A stretch of DNA of 64,000 nt from JACCZX01 sp963824935 (lineage in GTDB: Bacteria; Pseudomonadota; Gammaproteobacteria; Burkholderiales; Burkholderiaceae_F). Of the stretch, positions 1 to 8,638 are shown piece by piece (positions within the stretch are counted from its first letter, which is position 1; every line of letters begins with the position of its first letter). The stretch lies in assembly GCA_963824935.1 (NCBI GenBank), contig CAWGRF010000029.1:62001-126000 (forward strand), in the 5' to 3' direction. Below the pieces are notes generated by a model. It was not told the DNA's origin and made no database searches. It saw only the letters and a list, made by a program, of their open reading frames with translations. The position numbers and the translations under genes were made by a program.

Positions 1-846
1 CAGGCAGTTGGACATTGCGCACGTTGGCGGTGCCATTGCTCTTGTAGTTCGAAGCCTCACTAGAGAAATCCCACGCGATCATGTCGACGCCGAGCGAGTA
101 TCCGGTGAACTCGTCGACGGTGTCCGGAATCGTTCGGAGCCGGCCTGCCATCATCCATTGATTGGGTAACAGCAACGCCGCCCCGCCAGCGCCTACGACC
201 GACACGTATCCCAGCCGCAGACCGACGACCGGGCGCGTGCGGCCTGTGAGCGGATCGACGATGCTGGTCCGTTCCTCTGCCGAGTCGGTGTGCGGGTTCC
301 AGACGCGGATACGGTCGCCGAATGCGCCGGCAAACTCGTAGAGCGTCTTGATCGCCTGAATTCCGCCCTGGCTGTGGCCGACGAGCATCGGCATCATCCC
401 CTCGCGCTCGTAGTACCACGCGATGGTGCCTGCGATTCGATCGCTCGGCTCGTATGGACTGTGGGAGAGCCGGCGATCCCCAGGGTGCCTGAGCTTCGCT
501 TCGGGATAGCCCATGCCGATCAGGAACCGCGCGAACGACTCCATGATCAGATGAACGGGATAGATGCCGCCGTGCACACTCACGATTCTCGGCGTCGGGC
601 CGGCGGCGAGGGTTTTGCGCACGTCATCGTCGCTGATTCGCTCAGGGTCGAGCGCGAGAATGCGTTCCTCGAGCGCCGGGTCGATCGCGAGCGACCGCAG
701 AACCGCCTCTGGCTGGACTTCCCGGGAGACTGGCTGGCTCTGGCCGGCGGGTCGCGTCGCGCACGCGGTTACGCCCAGCGCGAGCACGACGGCGAGAATT
801 GCGCTCAGGCGACGCAAGCGTCGGCTCCCTTCAGACTCTCGATGCA
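1..846 (-). CDS. Alpha/beta-hydrolase-like lipoprotein (3' end outside window)
   Basis: The reverse strand reads open from 846 to the window edge, so the C-terminus is missing. The N-terminus has a basic stretch, a hydrophobic core and a lipobox ending Val-Thr-Ala-Cys, so an outer-membrane or periplasmic lipoprotein is predicted. A GHSQGG nucleophile elbow follows an EREGMMPMLV strand, as in serine hydrolases. The protein is a clear paralogue of the lipoprotein at 2162-3232: the two share the blocks LALDP-RIS, FLI-MGYP, YEREGM-PMLVGHS and a DPLTG-R-VVGLR-Y region. It overlaps the end of the upstream acyltransferase by 42 bases if ATG 846 is used, or by 12 bases with TTG 816, which would still encode the whole signal peptide. 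The substrate is unknown; an acyl ester in the envelope is an inference from the neighbours. Confidence 0.75.
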
Positions 847-2133
847 TTGCTTGAACCCGGCAATGACGCCGTCGACGTCGGCTCGCGAGAACGCCGCGGT
901 CCGGAACGACAGCCCGACGTGCAGCGTATCGCGGGCCGTGGTGACGGCGAGCACCATCGGACACAGCGGCCCGGTGGACACAGCCCTTATGTAGTCTGGG
1001 TAATCCGGCGACTGCGAGTTGCCTGACTCGCCCATTGCCCACAGCGCGTCGACGTTGAGGGCAGTCACGCCGCCCCACGCCGGATAGTGCTTGGCGAAGA
1101 AGCGTTGCCGGCGCGGGATCGACAGAAAGCGCCAGATCAGACTCGAAAGGCCGAGCGCCATGATGGTCTGCAGATACAACTTGTGCCGCTTGATCCGCGT
1201 GGTTTCCGCATGCACGTCATGTACCAGGTCGCGCAGGCTGATGCCCTCGGGCACCGCGTGGGCGATGCGGAAGGAGGCCAGAAACTGGCCAAAGATGCGA
1301 CGCGGGTCGGCGCCGAAATCGTCGCGCGCGTTGACGATCGATGCCACTGCGAGCTCCCGTCGCCGCCGTTCCTGCCAGCGATCGGTGGCGAGCGGCGCCA
1401 GAGCCTGCAGCAGGCTGCCGAGGAAGACGTCGTTGATCGTCACGCCCCAGGCCTTGCCTGTGCGGCGAAGCGCGGCGAGTTGGGTCGGGTTTAGCTTGAG
1501 GTACGCGAATCCGTTGTGCGGGTTGTCCTCGCCACGGTAGCGCGGTCGGAACGAGCGGCGCGAGCGAGCAAGCTGCCGTGGCAGGCCGAATACGCCTCTC
1601 AGAAACGCCACCGGATGGCGCATCAGCAGGTGACGGTAGGTCGCAGGGTAAAGCCCCGGCGCAGAACTGCCCGGGCCGACCCGCTCCGACGCTGAAAAGT
1701 CATCGGCGATGTCCTTGAGCAACAAGGCGATCGAGTCGCCGCCGGCGATGAAGTGATCGTAGGCGAGGCCGAGGTAGAAGGAGTCTGCGGTCGCGACAGC
1801 GAAGAAGCGGAACGGGTTTGCCGCGCGCTGGTGCGGGAAGGGGGCGTTGAGCTGGCGCTCGACCGCGCCGCAGACGGCAGCGAACGGATCGTGCGCGCCC
1901 GGCAAGACCTCGAGCGTCACCTGCGCAGGCCCGCCCTCATAGCGGAACCATCGCCTGTCGCGGTCGACAACGAGTCCGGTCAGGCCGTGCGCCTCGAGCT
2001 GCCGCGCGATTCTCTCCGCAAGCCGCTGCTCCATCAGCGGTTGAGGAATCTGGATGACGTGCACGCCCGAATAAGGGTGAAGGTCTGCCCAGCGGAGCAT
2101 CATCCGCTGGAAAAGATTCAGCCGCCCCGACAT
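805..2133 (-). CDS. Condensation/WES-type CoA-dependent acyltransferase-like protein
   Basis: This 442-residue protein resembles the HxxxD acyltransferase superfamily (wax ester synthase, PapA, alcohol acetyltransferases). A motif YDHFIAGGDS near residue 125 matches the active-site region in position and character, but it reads H-x5-D, not the standard HHxxxDG. A later INDVFLGSLLQAL segment near residue 230 matches the conserved NDV-helix of PapA/WES proteins. There is no signal peptide, so it should act in the cytoplasm or at the inner membrane. It lies 28 bases after the lipoprotein hydrolase at 2162-3232 and overlaps the next hydrolase, so co-translation is likely. Acceptor and acyl donor cannot be read from the sequence. 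The atypical motif spacing leaves room for altered or lost activity. Confidence 0.65.
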   Translation of the reverse strand: MSGRLNLFQRMMLRWADLHPYSGVHVIQIPQPLMEQRLAERIARQLEAHGLTGLVVDRDRRWFRYEGGPAQVTLEVLPGAHDPFAAVCGAVERQLNAPFPHQRAANPFRFFAVATADSFYLGLAYDHFIAGGDSIALLLKDIADDFSASERVGPGSSAPGLYPATYRHLLMRHPVAFLRGVFGLPRQLARSRRSFRPRYRGEDNPHNGFAYLKLNPTQLAALRRTGKAWGVTINDVFLGSLLQALAPLATDRWQERRRRELAVASIVNARDDFGADPRRIFGQFLASFRIAHAVPEGISLRDLVHDVHAETTRIKRHKLYLQTIMALGLSSLIWRFLSIPRRQRFFAKHYPAWGGVTALNVDALWAMGESGNSQSPDYPDYIRAVSTGPLCPMVLAVTTARDTLHVGLSFRTAAFSRADVDGVIAGFKQCIESLKGADACVA

Positions 2134-2161
2134 CTGTCCGCGTCTTTTTGACTTCTTGTCT

Positions 2162-3232
2162 TCACTTTTGCGACTCGACCAGGCGCCGCTTGGCGCGGAT
2201 CAGCCGCTGCGCTTCCAGGCACCAGTGCTTCTTGACGCTGTACCAGATGTCGGCCGCATGCAGGATGTTGCGCAGGTCGAGATTGTCGCCATTGGGTAAG
2301 GCGGGCTGCTCGCCACGCGGCGAGTAGCGGCTGATCCATGTCCGCGTCACCGGGTTTGCGGCGAGGTGCGCGGTCAGTGGCAGCGAGACATGCCCGTAGT
2401 CGGCTGGCAGCGTCACGTTGCGGACCGCGGCCGATCCGGTGGGCCGGTACGGGTTGCTTTCCGCCGATCCCGGAACGGTACCGGCGATCGGATCCCACTC
2501 GATGAAGAACCCAGTGAACTCGCCGACCGTGTCCGGCACGCTCCGCAGCCGCGACAGCATTCCCCACTCGCCGAGCAGCACACGCATGACGCTGCCGGTC
2601 GCCAGTGCGGTTGCATACGGAACCCGAAGCCCGACGACGGTCCGCGCCGCACCGGTCAGAGGATCGACAATGGCGAACCGTCCGTCGGGCGCGTCGGTAA
2701 GCGGATTCCAAACCGCGATCTGGTCGCCGGAAGCGTCGGCCAGATCCTGCAGCACCTTGATCGTCAGCATTCCGCCCCGGCTGTGCCCGACCAGCATCGG
2801 CACCATGCCCTCGCGCTCGTAGTGCCAGGCAAGTACCCCGGCGAGTTCCCGGCTGTCGACGAAGCTCGAGTAGGAATACGCCCCGTCGCGCGGGTTCCGG
2901 AGCCGCTCGGGCGGATAGCCCATCGCAATCAGGAACTCGGCGAATGGTCGCATGGTCACCAGCGGCACGCTGCCCTGAAGATGGATGATCCGCGGCGCTG
3001 GTGCGAGCGCGAGCGTCGCCTGCAACTCGTGCTCGGAGATGCGATCCGGATCGAGCGCGAGCACTCGATCCTCGGTCGCGCGATCGAGCGCGATGCCGCG
3101 GAGCACGGCGCCCGCTTGTATGGCGGCGGGCGCATGCTCCTTGGCGGCGAGCCCAGCACATCCGCTCCAGACAACTACCATCACGAGCACCGCGCGCGCG
3201 GCCCACATCGCGTGCCGGGTGCAATGGGTCAT
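2162..3232 (-). CDS. Alpha/beta-hydrolase-like lipoprotein, paralogue of the gene at 1-846
   Basis: This 356-residue protein starts at ATG 3232, which overlaps the stop of the upstream methyltransferase as ATGA. The N-terminus has a hydrophobic segment ending in Trp-Ser-Gly-Cys, a plausible lipobox, so a lipoprotein is predicted. A nucleophile elbow GHSRGG lies near residue 160 after the strand MVPMLV; a serine hydrolase fold is the simplest reading. Near the C-terminus, DYGHVSLPL offers a candidate catalytic His. The first 250 residues align block by block with the lipoprotein at 1-846, with GHSRGG in place of GHSQGG. No named family comes to mind. The reading frame stays open upstream to 3604 but overlaps the methyltransferase there, so the longer start was not used. 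Confidence 0.75.
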   Translation of the reverse strand: MTHCTRHAMWAARAVLVMVVVWSGCAGLAAKEHAPAAIQAGAVLRGIALDRATEDRVLALDPDRISEHELQATLALAPAPRIIHLQGSVPLVTMRPFAEFLIAMGYPPERLRNPRDGAYSYSSFVDSRELAGVLAWHYEREGMVPMLVGHSRGGMLTIKVLQDLADASGDQIAVWNPLTDAPDGRFAIVDPLTGAARTVVGLRVPYATALATGSVMRVLLGEWGMLSRLRSVPDTVGEFTGFFIEWDPIAGTVPGSAESNPYRPTGSAAVRNVTLPADYGHVSLPLTAHLAANPVTRTWISRYSPRGEQPALPNGDNLDLRNILHAADIWYSVKKHWCLEAQRLIRAKRRLVESQK

Positions 3233-3867
3233 GGCCGCTCGCGATCCAACGCATGCGCGCCGAAGCGCGGGAAGAATCGTCCGGTTCGCGCGCGATAACG
3301 GGCATAGGTTTCGCCGTGCGCGCTGAGCAGGAATGCCTCTTCGTTGCGCGCCTTCATCACCATCAGCGCGATGTGGATCGCGGCGATGACGAACATCGGC
3401 GCCGTCGGCACCACGATCAGCGAGCAGAGCATCAGCAGGATGCTCAACGCGTAAATTGGGTGACGGATGTGGGCGTAAAGCCCGCTGGTCACAAGCTTGG
3501 TCGTTTCGCCCGGTGTCACTGCCATCCGCCAGCTGTCTCCCATCCTCAGCCAGCACTCGACGCTCAAGCCGAGGCAGACCAGGCCGACCGCTGCTGCCGC
3601 CCACCTCAGTGCGGCATAGGCTGGCTCAACGGCGAACTGCGGAATCGCCCAAGGCTCTGAAGCCCGCGTCGCCGCGAGGTATGGCAGAGCGATCCATGCG
3701 ACGACAAGTGGGACCCAGACGAGCCACATCAGACGCTCGAGGCGCTGCTTGGGTACGACACCCGAGTGCTTGCGGTGTTTGCGCCGGACGCGCACGATCA
3801 TGACGCCGACACACAGCCAGTACGTCCAGATCGTTGCCGTCAGCACTACCGGCGGAAGATCCATCAT
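3229..3867 (-). CDS. ICMT/phospholipid-methyltransferase family membrane protein
   Basis: This 212-residue protein has about five hydrophobic segments. Its C-terminal half carries the family signature: SGLYAHIRHPIYAL near residue 130, then a membrane hairpin, then NEEAFL and a Y-RYRARTGRFFP tail. This matches isoprenylcysteine carboxyl methyltransferase / NnrU-like / PEMT relatives, which bind S-adenosylmethionine between membrane and cytosol. Bacterial members methylate lipids or unknown small molecules, and the substrate here is not known. It is the first gene of a four-gene minus-strand cluster and its stop overlaps the next start (ATGA). A second, shorter relative lies at 30259-30714. Confidence 0.8.
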   Translation of the reverse strand: MMDLPPVVLTATIWTYWLCVGVMIVRVRRKHRKHSGVVPKQRLERLMWLVWVPLVVAWIALPYLAATRASEPWAIPQFAVEPAYAALRWAAAAVGLVCLGLSVECWLRMGDSWRMAVTPGETTKLVTSGLYAHIRHPIYALSILLMLCSLIVVPTAPMFVIAAIHIALMVMKARNEEAFLLSAHGETYARYRARTGRFFPRFGAHALDRERP

Positions 3868-3928
3868 GAAGCGTCGTCACCCTCGCGCGAGCGCACGTGA
3901 CGCCGGATGCGGCGCCGCGACACAAAGT

Positions 3929-4987
3929 TTACCGTCCCGGCGCCGGACCGGCCGCCAGCCGGCGGCGGGTTTCCGCAAGCTGCTTCCCCAGCTCGGTCGC
4001 CACCAGGTCGCGACCGACGGCGCGTCTGACGCTGGACCCGAAACCTGTGACCTGGTCGGTGAAGGTGTGGTTAATCGCGAAGACCATCCAATCTCCGCCG
4101 TATGGCACGACTCCGATCAACGTGAGCATGCTGTTGTAGTCGCGCGAAGCGTAAAAGTGCAGGTCAGCGCCGACAGCCGCCTTGGCTTGTTTTTGTCGCT
4201 CGTCGACGGACAGGACCAGAACATTTTCCTTATCCACCGGGCGCTCCATCCAATAGTAATTTCGCACGAGTGCCGAACTCGTCGGGCTTGACGGCTTTCC
4301 CAGAGCATCTACGAAACCGGGAAACTCATCCGCAAGAAACGCAAGGCTGCGTATTGCGGTGCCAAGTTCTGCGGCGGGATTAACCACGTTGCCGTTGTCA
4401 CGCACATAAGGCTGTACGCCCGCGAGACCCTGTTTCACATAGCCATTGAGCCGGGCAGACAGAATCTGGGAGAAGGTCGTGCGGAACCGGGCCTGCAGAT
4501 CGTCGCCTGTCGGGCTCAGCGACTTGAGCTTCTCGGTCTCGGTCTTGCTCAGGTTCAAATAACGGGCCGGCGACTTGACGATCTCTCGCAGCCGGCCGGC
4601 GTCGGGCAGCGGCAGCGTGCTAAAGGCAGAGAGCTCAGCACTTCCTCCTTGCAGAGCTTGGTGGCGGCGAACCTGAAAAATGCGCAAGAAGGTTTCGGAG
4701 TGTAGGAAGGCATCGACCACTACTGCAGCTTCCGGCGCCTTCACGAGCAGCATTGCGCCCGAGGCGACGATTTCATCGGGGAGCCGCTCGGCCCGCGCAA
4801 GCCCGTTATGCACGACTTCCCCGGCTTCCAGCTGGCCTCGCTTTGTCTGATCCAGCCCAAGGTAGGTGAACAACTCGGTGGCCAGCGCCTTTCCGTCTGG
4901 AGGTTCGGCAGCCGATGCAGCAGACACAGCCATCAGCAATGCCGCAGCGGTGATCGAGCGGAGTATCCGAGGAGCTTTGAAGTTCAT
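3929..4987 (-). CDS. Secreted protein of unknown function
   Basis: I do not recognise a family. The chosen start, ATG 4987, gives a clean signal peptide (basic MNFKAPR, hydrophobic core, cleavage after an ASA/AAE stretch) and a 352-residue precursor. An in-frame ATG at 5023 would add 12 residues before it. No lipobox and no further transmembrane segment is visible. The middle (about residues 100-230) is mostly amphipathic helix. The C-terminal third has alternating hydrophobic strands (VLVLSVD, LTLIGVVPYGG, DWMVFAINHTFTDQVTG), suggesting a small beta domain. A periplasmic or secreted location is predicted. It lies 61 bases upstream of the methyltransferase cluster on the same strand and may share its transcript. 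Confidence 0.6.
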   Translation of the reverse strand: MNFKAPRILRSITAAALLMAVSAASAAEPPDGKALATELFTYLGLDQTKRGQLEAGEVVHNGLARAERLPDEIVASGAMLLVKAPEAAVVVDAFLHSETFLRIFQVRRHQALQGGSAELSAFSTLPLPDAGRLREIVKSPARYLNLSKTETEKLKSLSPTGDDLQARFRTTFSQILSARLNGYVKQGLAGVQPYVRDNGNVVNPAAELGTAIRSLAFLADEFPGFVDALGKPSSPTSSALVRNYYWMERPVDKENVLVLSVDERQKQAKAAVGADLHFYASRDYNSMLTLIGVVPYGGDWMVFAINHTFTDQVTGFGSSVRRAVGRDLVATELGKQLAETRRRLAAGPAPGR

Positions 4988-5075
4988 CGAGCGGACTGTG
5001 GTCCCGTAGTCGTTCGCGCGCATATGTTGACGCCTCGGGTTCCCAATAGTTCTTGGACAGTTACGCTGCTCGCTC

Positions 5076-7365
5076 TCAGTTCGGCAGACTGAACGCGACG
5101 ATCTCGTCGCTAACGCGCGGCGTAAGGATCGAGTTTCCTCCGACGGCGAAGACGACGTATTGCTTACCCTTGTATTCGTAGACCGCGGGCAGCGCGACGG
5201 CGGGCGCCGAAACAAGCGCCTTCCACAGCACCTGCCCAGTTTTCAGATCGATCGCTCGCACTCTCGAATCCATCGACGCGCCGATGAAGATCAACCCGCT
5301 CGCGGTGACAACTGGCCCGCCAATCGTGATCGATCCCCACGATTCCGGCATGTAGAAGCCCCACTTTTGCACCTGCCCCAATGGCTTCTTCCAAAGCAGC
5401 GCGCCTGTCTTCAGATCGTACGCAGAGAGCGATCCATAGGGCGGCTTCCAGCACGGCATGCCGATTGGATTCAGAAACGTCGTTAGCTGAATGCCATACG
5501 GGCTACCGGTCATCGGGAAATAGGCCGGCGGTTTCCGATCCGCCCGACGCGAGTGCTGCGTCGTACTCCTTGCGCGGTATCAGTTTGTATATCTGCACCG
5601 CACTCGAGTTGTTGACGACGAAGATCTGCTTGTTCGGATCGACCGCGCCGCCACCCCATTCGACACCACCGATGGTGGCCGGGTAAATGAGCGAGCCTTT
5701 CAGGCTCGGCGGTGTGAACCGGCCTTCATAAGTGAGCTCCTTCAACTTCCTGCTGCAGTAGCCGAAGCTGGCGATATCGGCCAGCCGAAAGACACCGGGC
5801 CACGTGTCGTCGACGACTGGCTTGGGAAGCGGCACAAAAGGCTGCGTTGGCGCAGCGGTCTCGCCCGGCACTGACGACTTCGGTACCGGCCGTTCCTCGA
5901 TCGGATAAATCGGCTCACCCGTGTAGCGGTCCAGGATGTACAGGAAGCCCTGCTTTGAGGTTTGCACCAGGGCCGGAATCGTCTTGCCGTCCTTCGTGAT
6001 ATCGACCAGCGTCGGCGCGGAATTGGTATCGAAATCCCAAAGGTCGTGATGGACCAGTTGCCTGCTCCAGATGACTTTGCCGGTTGCGATGTCGAGCGCG
6101 GTAACCGAGGTGCCGAGCGGAATCGGAGTAAGCCGGTTGCCGCCGTAAAAATTCGGACTCGGCGAGCTCACCGGGATGTAGAGGATCTCGCGCGCGGTAT
6201 CGACCGCCATGCTCGCCCATACGTTCGCGGTTCCGGTCTTTGCTGCGATGTCGGCGGGCAGCGAATGAAAGGTCCATCGCTGTTCGCCGGTTCTCGCGTC
6301 GAGCGCAAAGACGGAACCCGGCGGCGCTTCGGATTCAGCCCAATCCTTGCCGGCCCAGCCGACGAACACATAGTCCTTGTAGACCGTCGGCGGTTGCAGG
6401 ATCGACAGTGGCCACTTGTTGTTCAGCACATTCCAGCGATTGATGTCGACGATGCCGTTGGCGCCGAAGTCGGTGCATGGCTTACCCGTGTCGGCATCGA
6501 CCGCGTGCAGCTTGGCGTCCATCGTGCCGATATAGATGCGCTTCTGGCAGGCGACGCCGGGCACTGGCTTCTCCGCCTGCCAGTACGCAACACCCCGATT
6601 CTTCAGATGCGGGCTGAGTCAGCGCCTTCAGTACTGCCTTGGTGTCATACGTCCACTTGACCTTTCCGGTGTCTGGTTCGAGCGCGAAGATGCGGTAGAA
6701 CGGGGTACCGAGATAGACCGTGTCGTTGACGAACAAAGGTGTCGCTGACCATACCGTTGCAGGTACCGGTGCGCCGCTATTTGCCATATGAGATCCGGGC
6801 GCACGTGTGACTCCGGTGCCGGCGGACACATCTCCGGTATTCACCTTCCACGCAGTCCTCAGGTTCTTGACGTTGTCGGGCGTGATCTGCGTCAGGCTTG
6901 AATATTTTTGTGCCTGTAGATCGCCGTTGAAATGCTGCCAAGTCGGCTGCTGCGCTTGCGTGCCTTCTGTCACGCACAGTGGCAACCAGCAGAAGAAACG
7001 CCAGCGCACTGGCCGCGTGCCGCGGTTGGACGAGATAGAGACACCATCCGAGCAGAGCGACAAGCATTAGAACAACGAGCGCTTGACTATTGAGGAGGTA
7101 GCCGGCGAACGCGGTACCGAGGATGACAAACAGGCACGCGGCGCCAATGACCACTCGCCACGAACGGCGTCGCCCGCGATCGGCGCCGATCGCAAGGCCG
7201 AAAACAAAGAGTAGGGCGCTCGAGACGACGACCAGCATGGCGCCAGGGGTGCCGCTGATGCCGCTTTCTGCAGAGAAGTAGTTGTAGAGCGAAACCGCCG
7301 CGCCGAGAATGCCCGCGATCGCAAATCAAACGGACACCGTAACTACGCACGCTGGTAGCGGTCAT
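5076..7365 (-). pseudogene. Membrane-bound PQQ-dependent (glucose-type) dehydrogenase, four frameshifts
   Basis: Four overlapping frames together encode one quinoprotein dehydrogenase of about 760 residues. The start ATG 7365 leads into a hydrophobic N-terminal domain (segments such as VVIGAACLFVILGTAFAGYL), then a periplasmic eight-bladed propeller with repeated GKVxW and LDADTG-type blades, for example TMDAKLHAVDADTGKPC and AIDLKTGQVLW. This is the layout of membrane glucose dehydrogenase, which oxidises an aldose in the periplasm and passes electrons to ubiquinone. The frame changes near 7325, 6975, 6605 and 5535. At each point, removing one base rejoins conserved sequence (for instance RGVAYWQAEKPVPG at 6605 and KPPAYFPMTGSPYG at 5535). 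It may be a true pseudogene or an intact gene damaged by base-insertion errors; other frameshifts in this window favour the latter. Confidence 0.8.
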
Positions 7366-7545
7366 TGCGCCTCCGTTGCTGGCACTACTTTGTAGGCAAG
7401 AGTAGACCAATCGGTGTGCATGCGCACGCGTAACGCCGGAAGCACTTGCGACGTCATGCGGCACGCGTCTAACTAAATGCAGGATTGTTCTGTCGCCAGC
7501 GCGGGCCGGCAGACATACTCAGGTCATCTTTCAGCCGAGGCTGGC

Positions 7546-8517
7546 ATGGCCAAGATTTACGTCATTCACGAAAACAGCGACTGGGTTGTTCCGCTCCGCA
7601 GTGCGTTTGCGGAGCGCAATTTGCCGTATGCGGAGTGGTATCTAGATCAATGGGCAGTTGATCTGAGCAGCCTGCCTCCGCACGGCGTCTTCTATAACCG
7701 GATGAGCGCGTCGTCGCACACACGCGATCATCGCTACTCGGCGGAGCTCACCGCGACCGTGCTTGGGTGGCTCGAGCGCCATGGCCGAATCGTTGTTAAC
7801 GACAGCCGCGCGCTGGACCTGGAGATCAGCAAGACGCGCCAGTACATGCGGCTCGCACGCGAAGGCATTCCGGTGCCGAAGACTGTCGCGGTCGTCGGCG
7901 AACGGGCCTTGCCCGATGCATTGTCAGCGTTTGCGCGCGGCCCGCTGATCGTCAAGCCGAATCGCAGCGGCAAAGGACTGGGCGTGCGGCTGTACGAGAC
8001 ACCGGAGCAGATCCTGCTCGCCGCGGAGGACGGCGAGCTGCCGGACGCGATCGACGGCACGCTGCTCGTGCAGGAATACATCCGCGGAGAAACGGGCCAT
8101 ATTTTCCGCGCCGAGTTCGTCGGCGGCCGCTTTCTCTATCTGGTAAAGATCGACGCGACCGGTGGCTTCGAACTATGTCCGGCGGATGCATGCGAACTCG
8201 ACACGTTCTGCCCGGCCACGCCGGGAGGCAAAAAGTTCGAGATCGTCGACGGCGTCATCACGGCGGATCAGATCGCGCGCTACGAGCGCTTCCTGCGCAA
8301 CAACGGGATCGGAGTGGCCGGCATCGAGTTCGTCGTGCGACCCACCGGCGAGCGTGTCGTCTACGACGTCAACACCAACACGAACTACAACGCAGATGCC
8401 GAACGCGCGGCCGGCAAGAGCGGGATGGGCGCGATCGCGGATGAACTGGGGCGCTTACTGGCCAATGTTCGCTCCGCAGCGCCGGAGCACGAGGAACATT
8501 CCGCAGTCGGCGGCTGA
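7546..8517 (+). CDS. RimK-like ATP-grasp protein
   Basis: This 323-residue protein begins at ATG 7546, five bases after a GAGG; the longer frame from 7477 has no comparable site. It has an N-terminal pre-ATP-grasp region, then ISKTRQYMRLAREGIPVPKT, typical of the ATP-grasp entry helix. These are followed by LIVKPNRSGKGLGVRL (ATP lysine and glycine loop, about residue 145), VQEYI (adenine hinge) and a C-terminal YDVNTNTNYN metal-binding strand. The family joins a carboxylate to an amine or thiol through an acyl-phosphate (RimK, glutathione synthase, tetrahydromethanopterin ligases). The substrate cannot be told. It stands alone, divergent from the dehydrogenase, with 180 bases between them. 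Confidence 0.75.
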   Translation: MAKIYVIHENSDWVVPLRSAFAERNLPYAEWYLDQWAVDLSSLPPHGVFYNRMSASSHTRDHRYSAELTATVLGWLERHGRIVVNDSRALDLEISKTRQYMRLAREGIPVPKTVAVVGERALPDALSAFARGPLIVKPNRSGKGLGVRLYETPEQILLAAEDGELPDAIDGTLLVQEYIRGETGHIFRAEFVGGRFLYLVKIDATGGFELCPADACELDTFCPATPGGKKFEIVDGVITADQIARYERFLRNNGIGVAGIEFVVRPTGERVVYDVNTNTNYNADAERAAGKSGMGAIADELGRLLANVRSAAPEHEEHSAVGG

Positions 8518-8638
8518 CGTTTCAACGATTAGCATCGATCAGGTTCAGTAGATTCGCGCGAGCGACGCGCTCCTGCGTGACGGGGCTGAGTTGCGGCTGG
8601 ACGCTACCGCAACGAGCTGCCAGAACCGGCGCATACGT

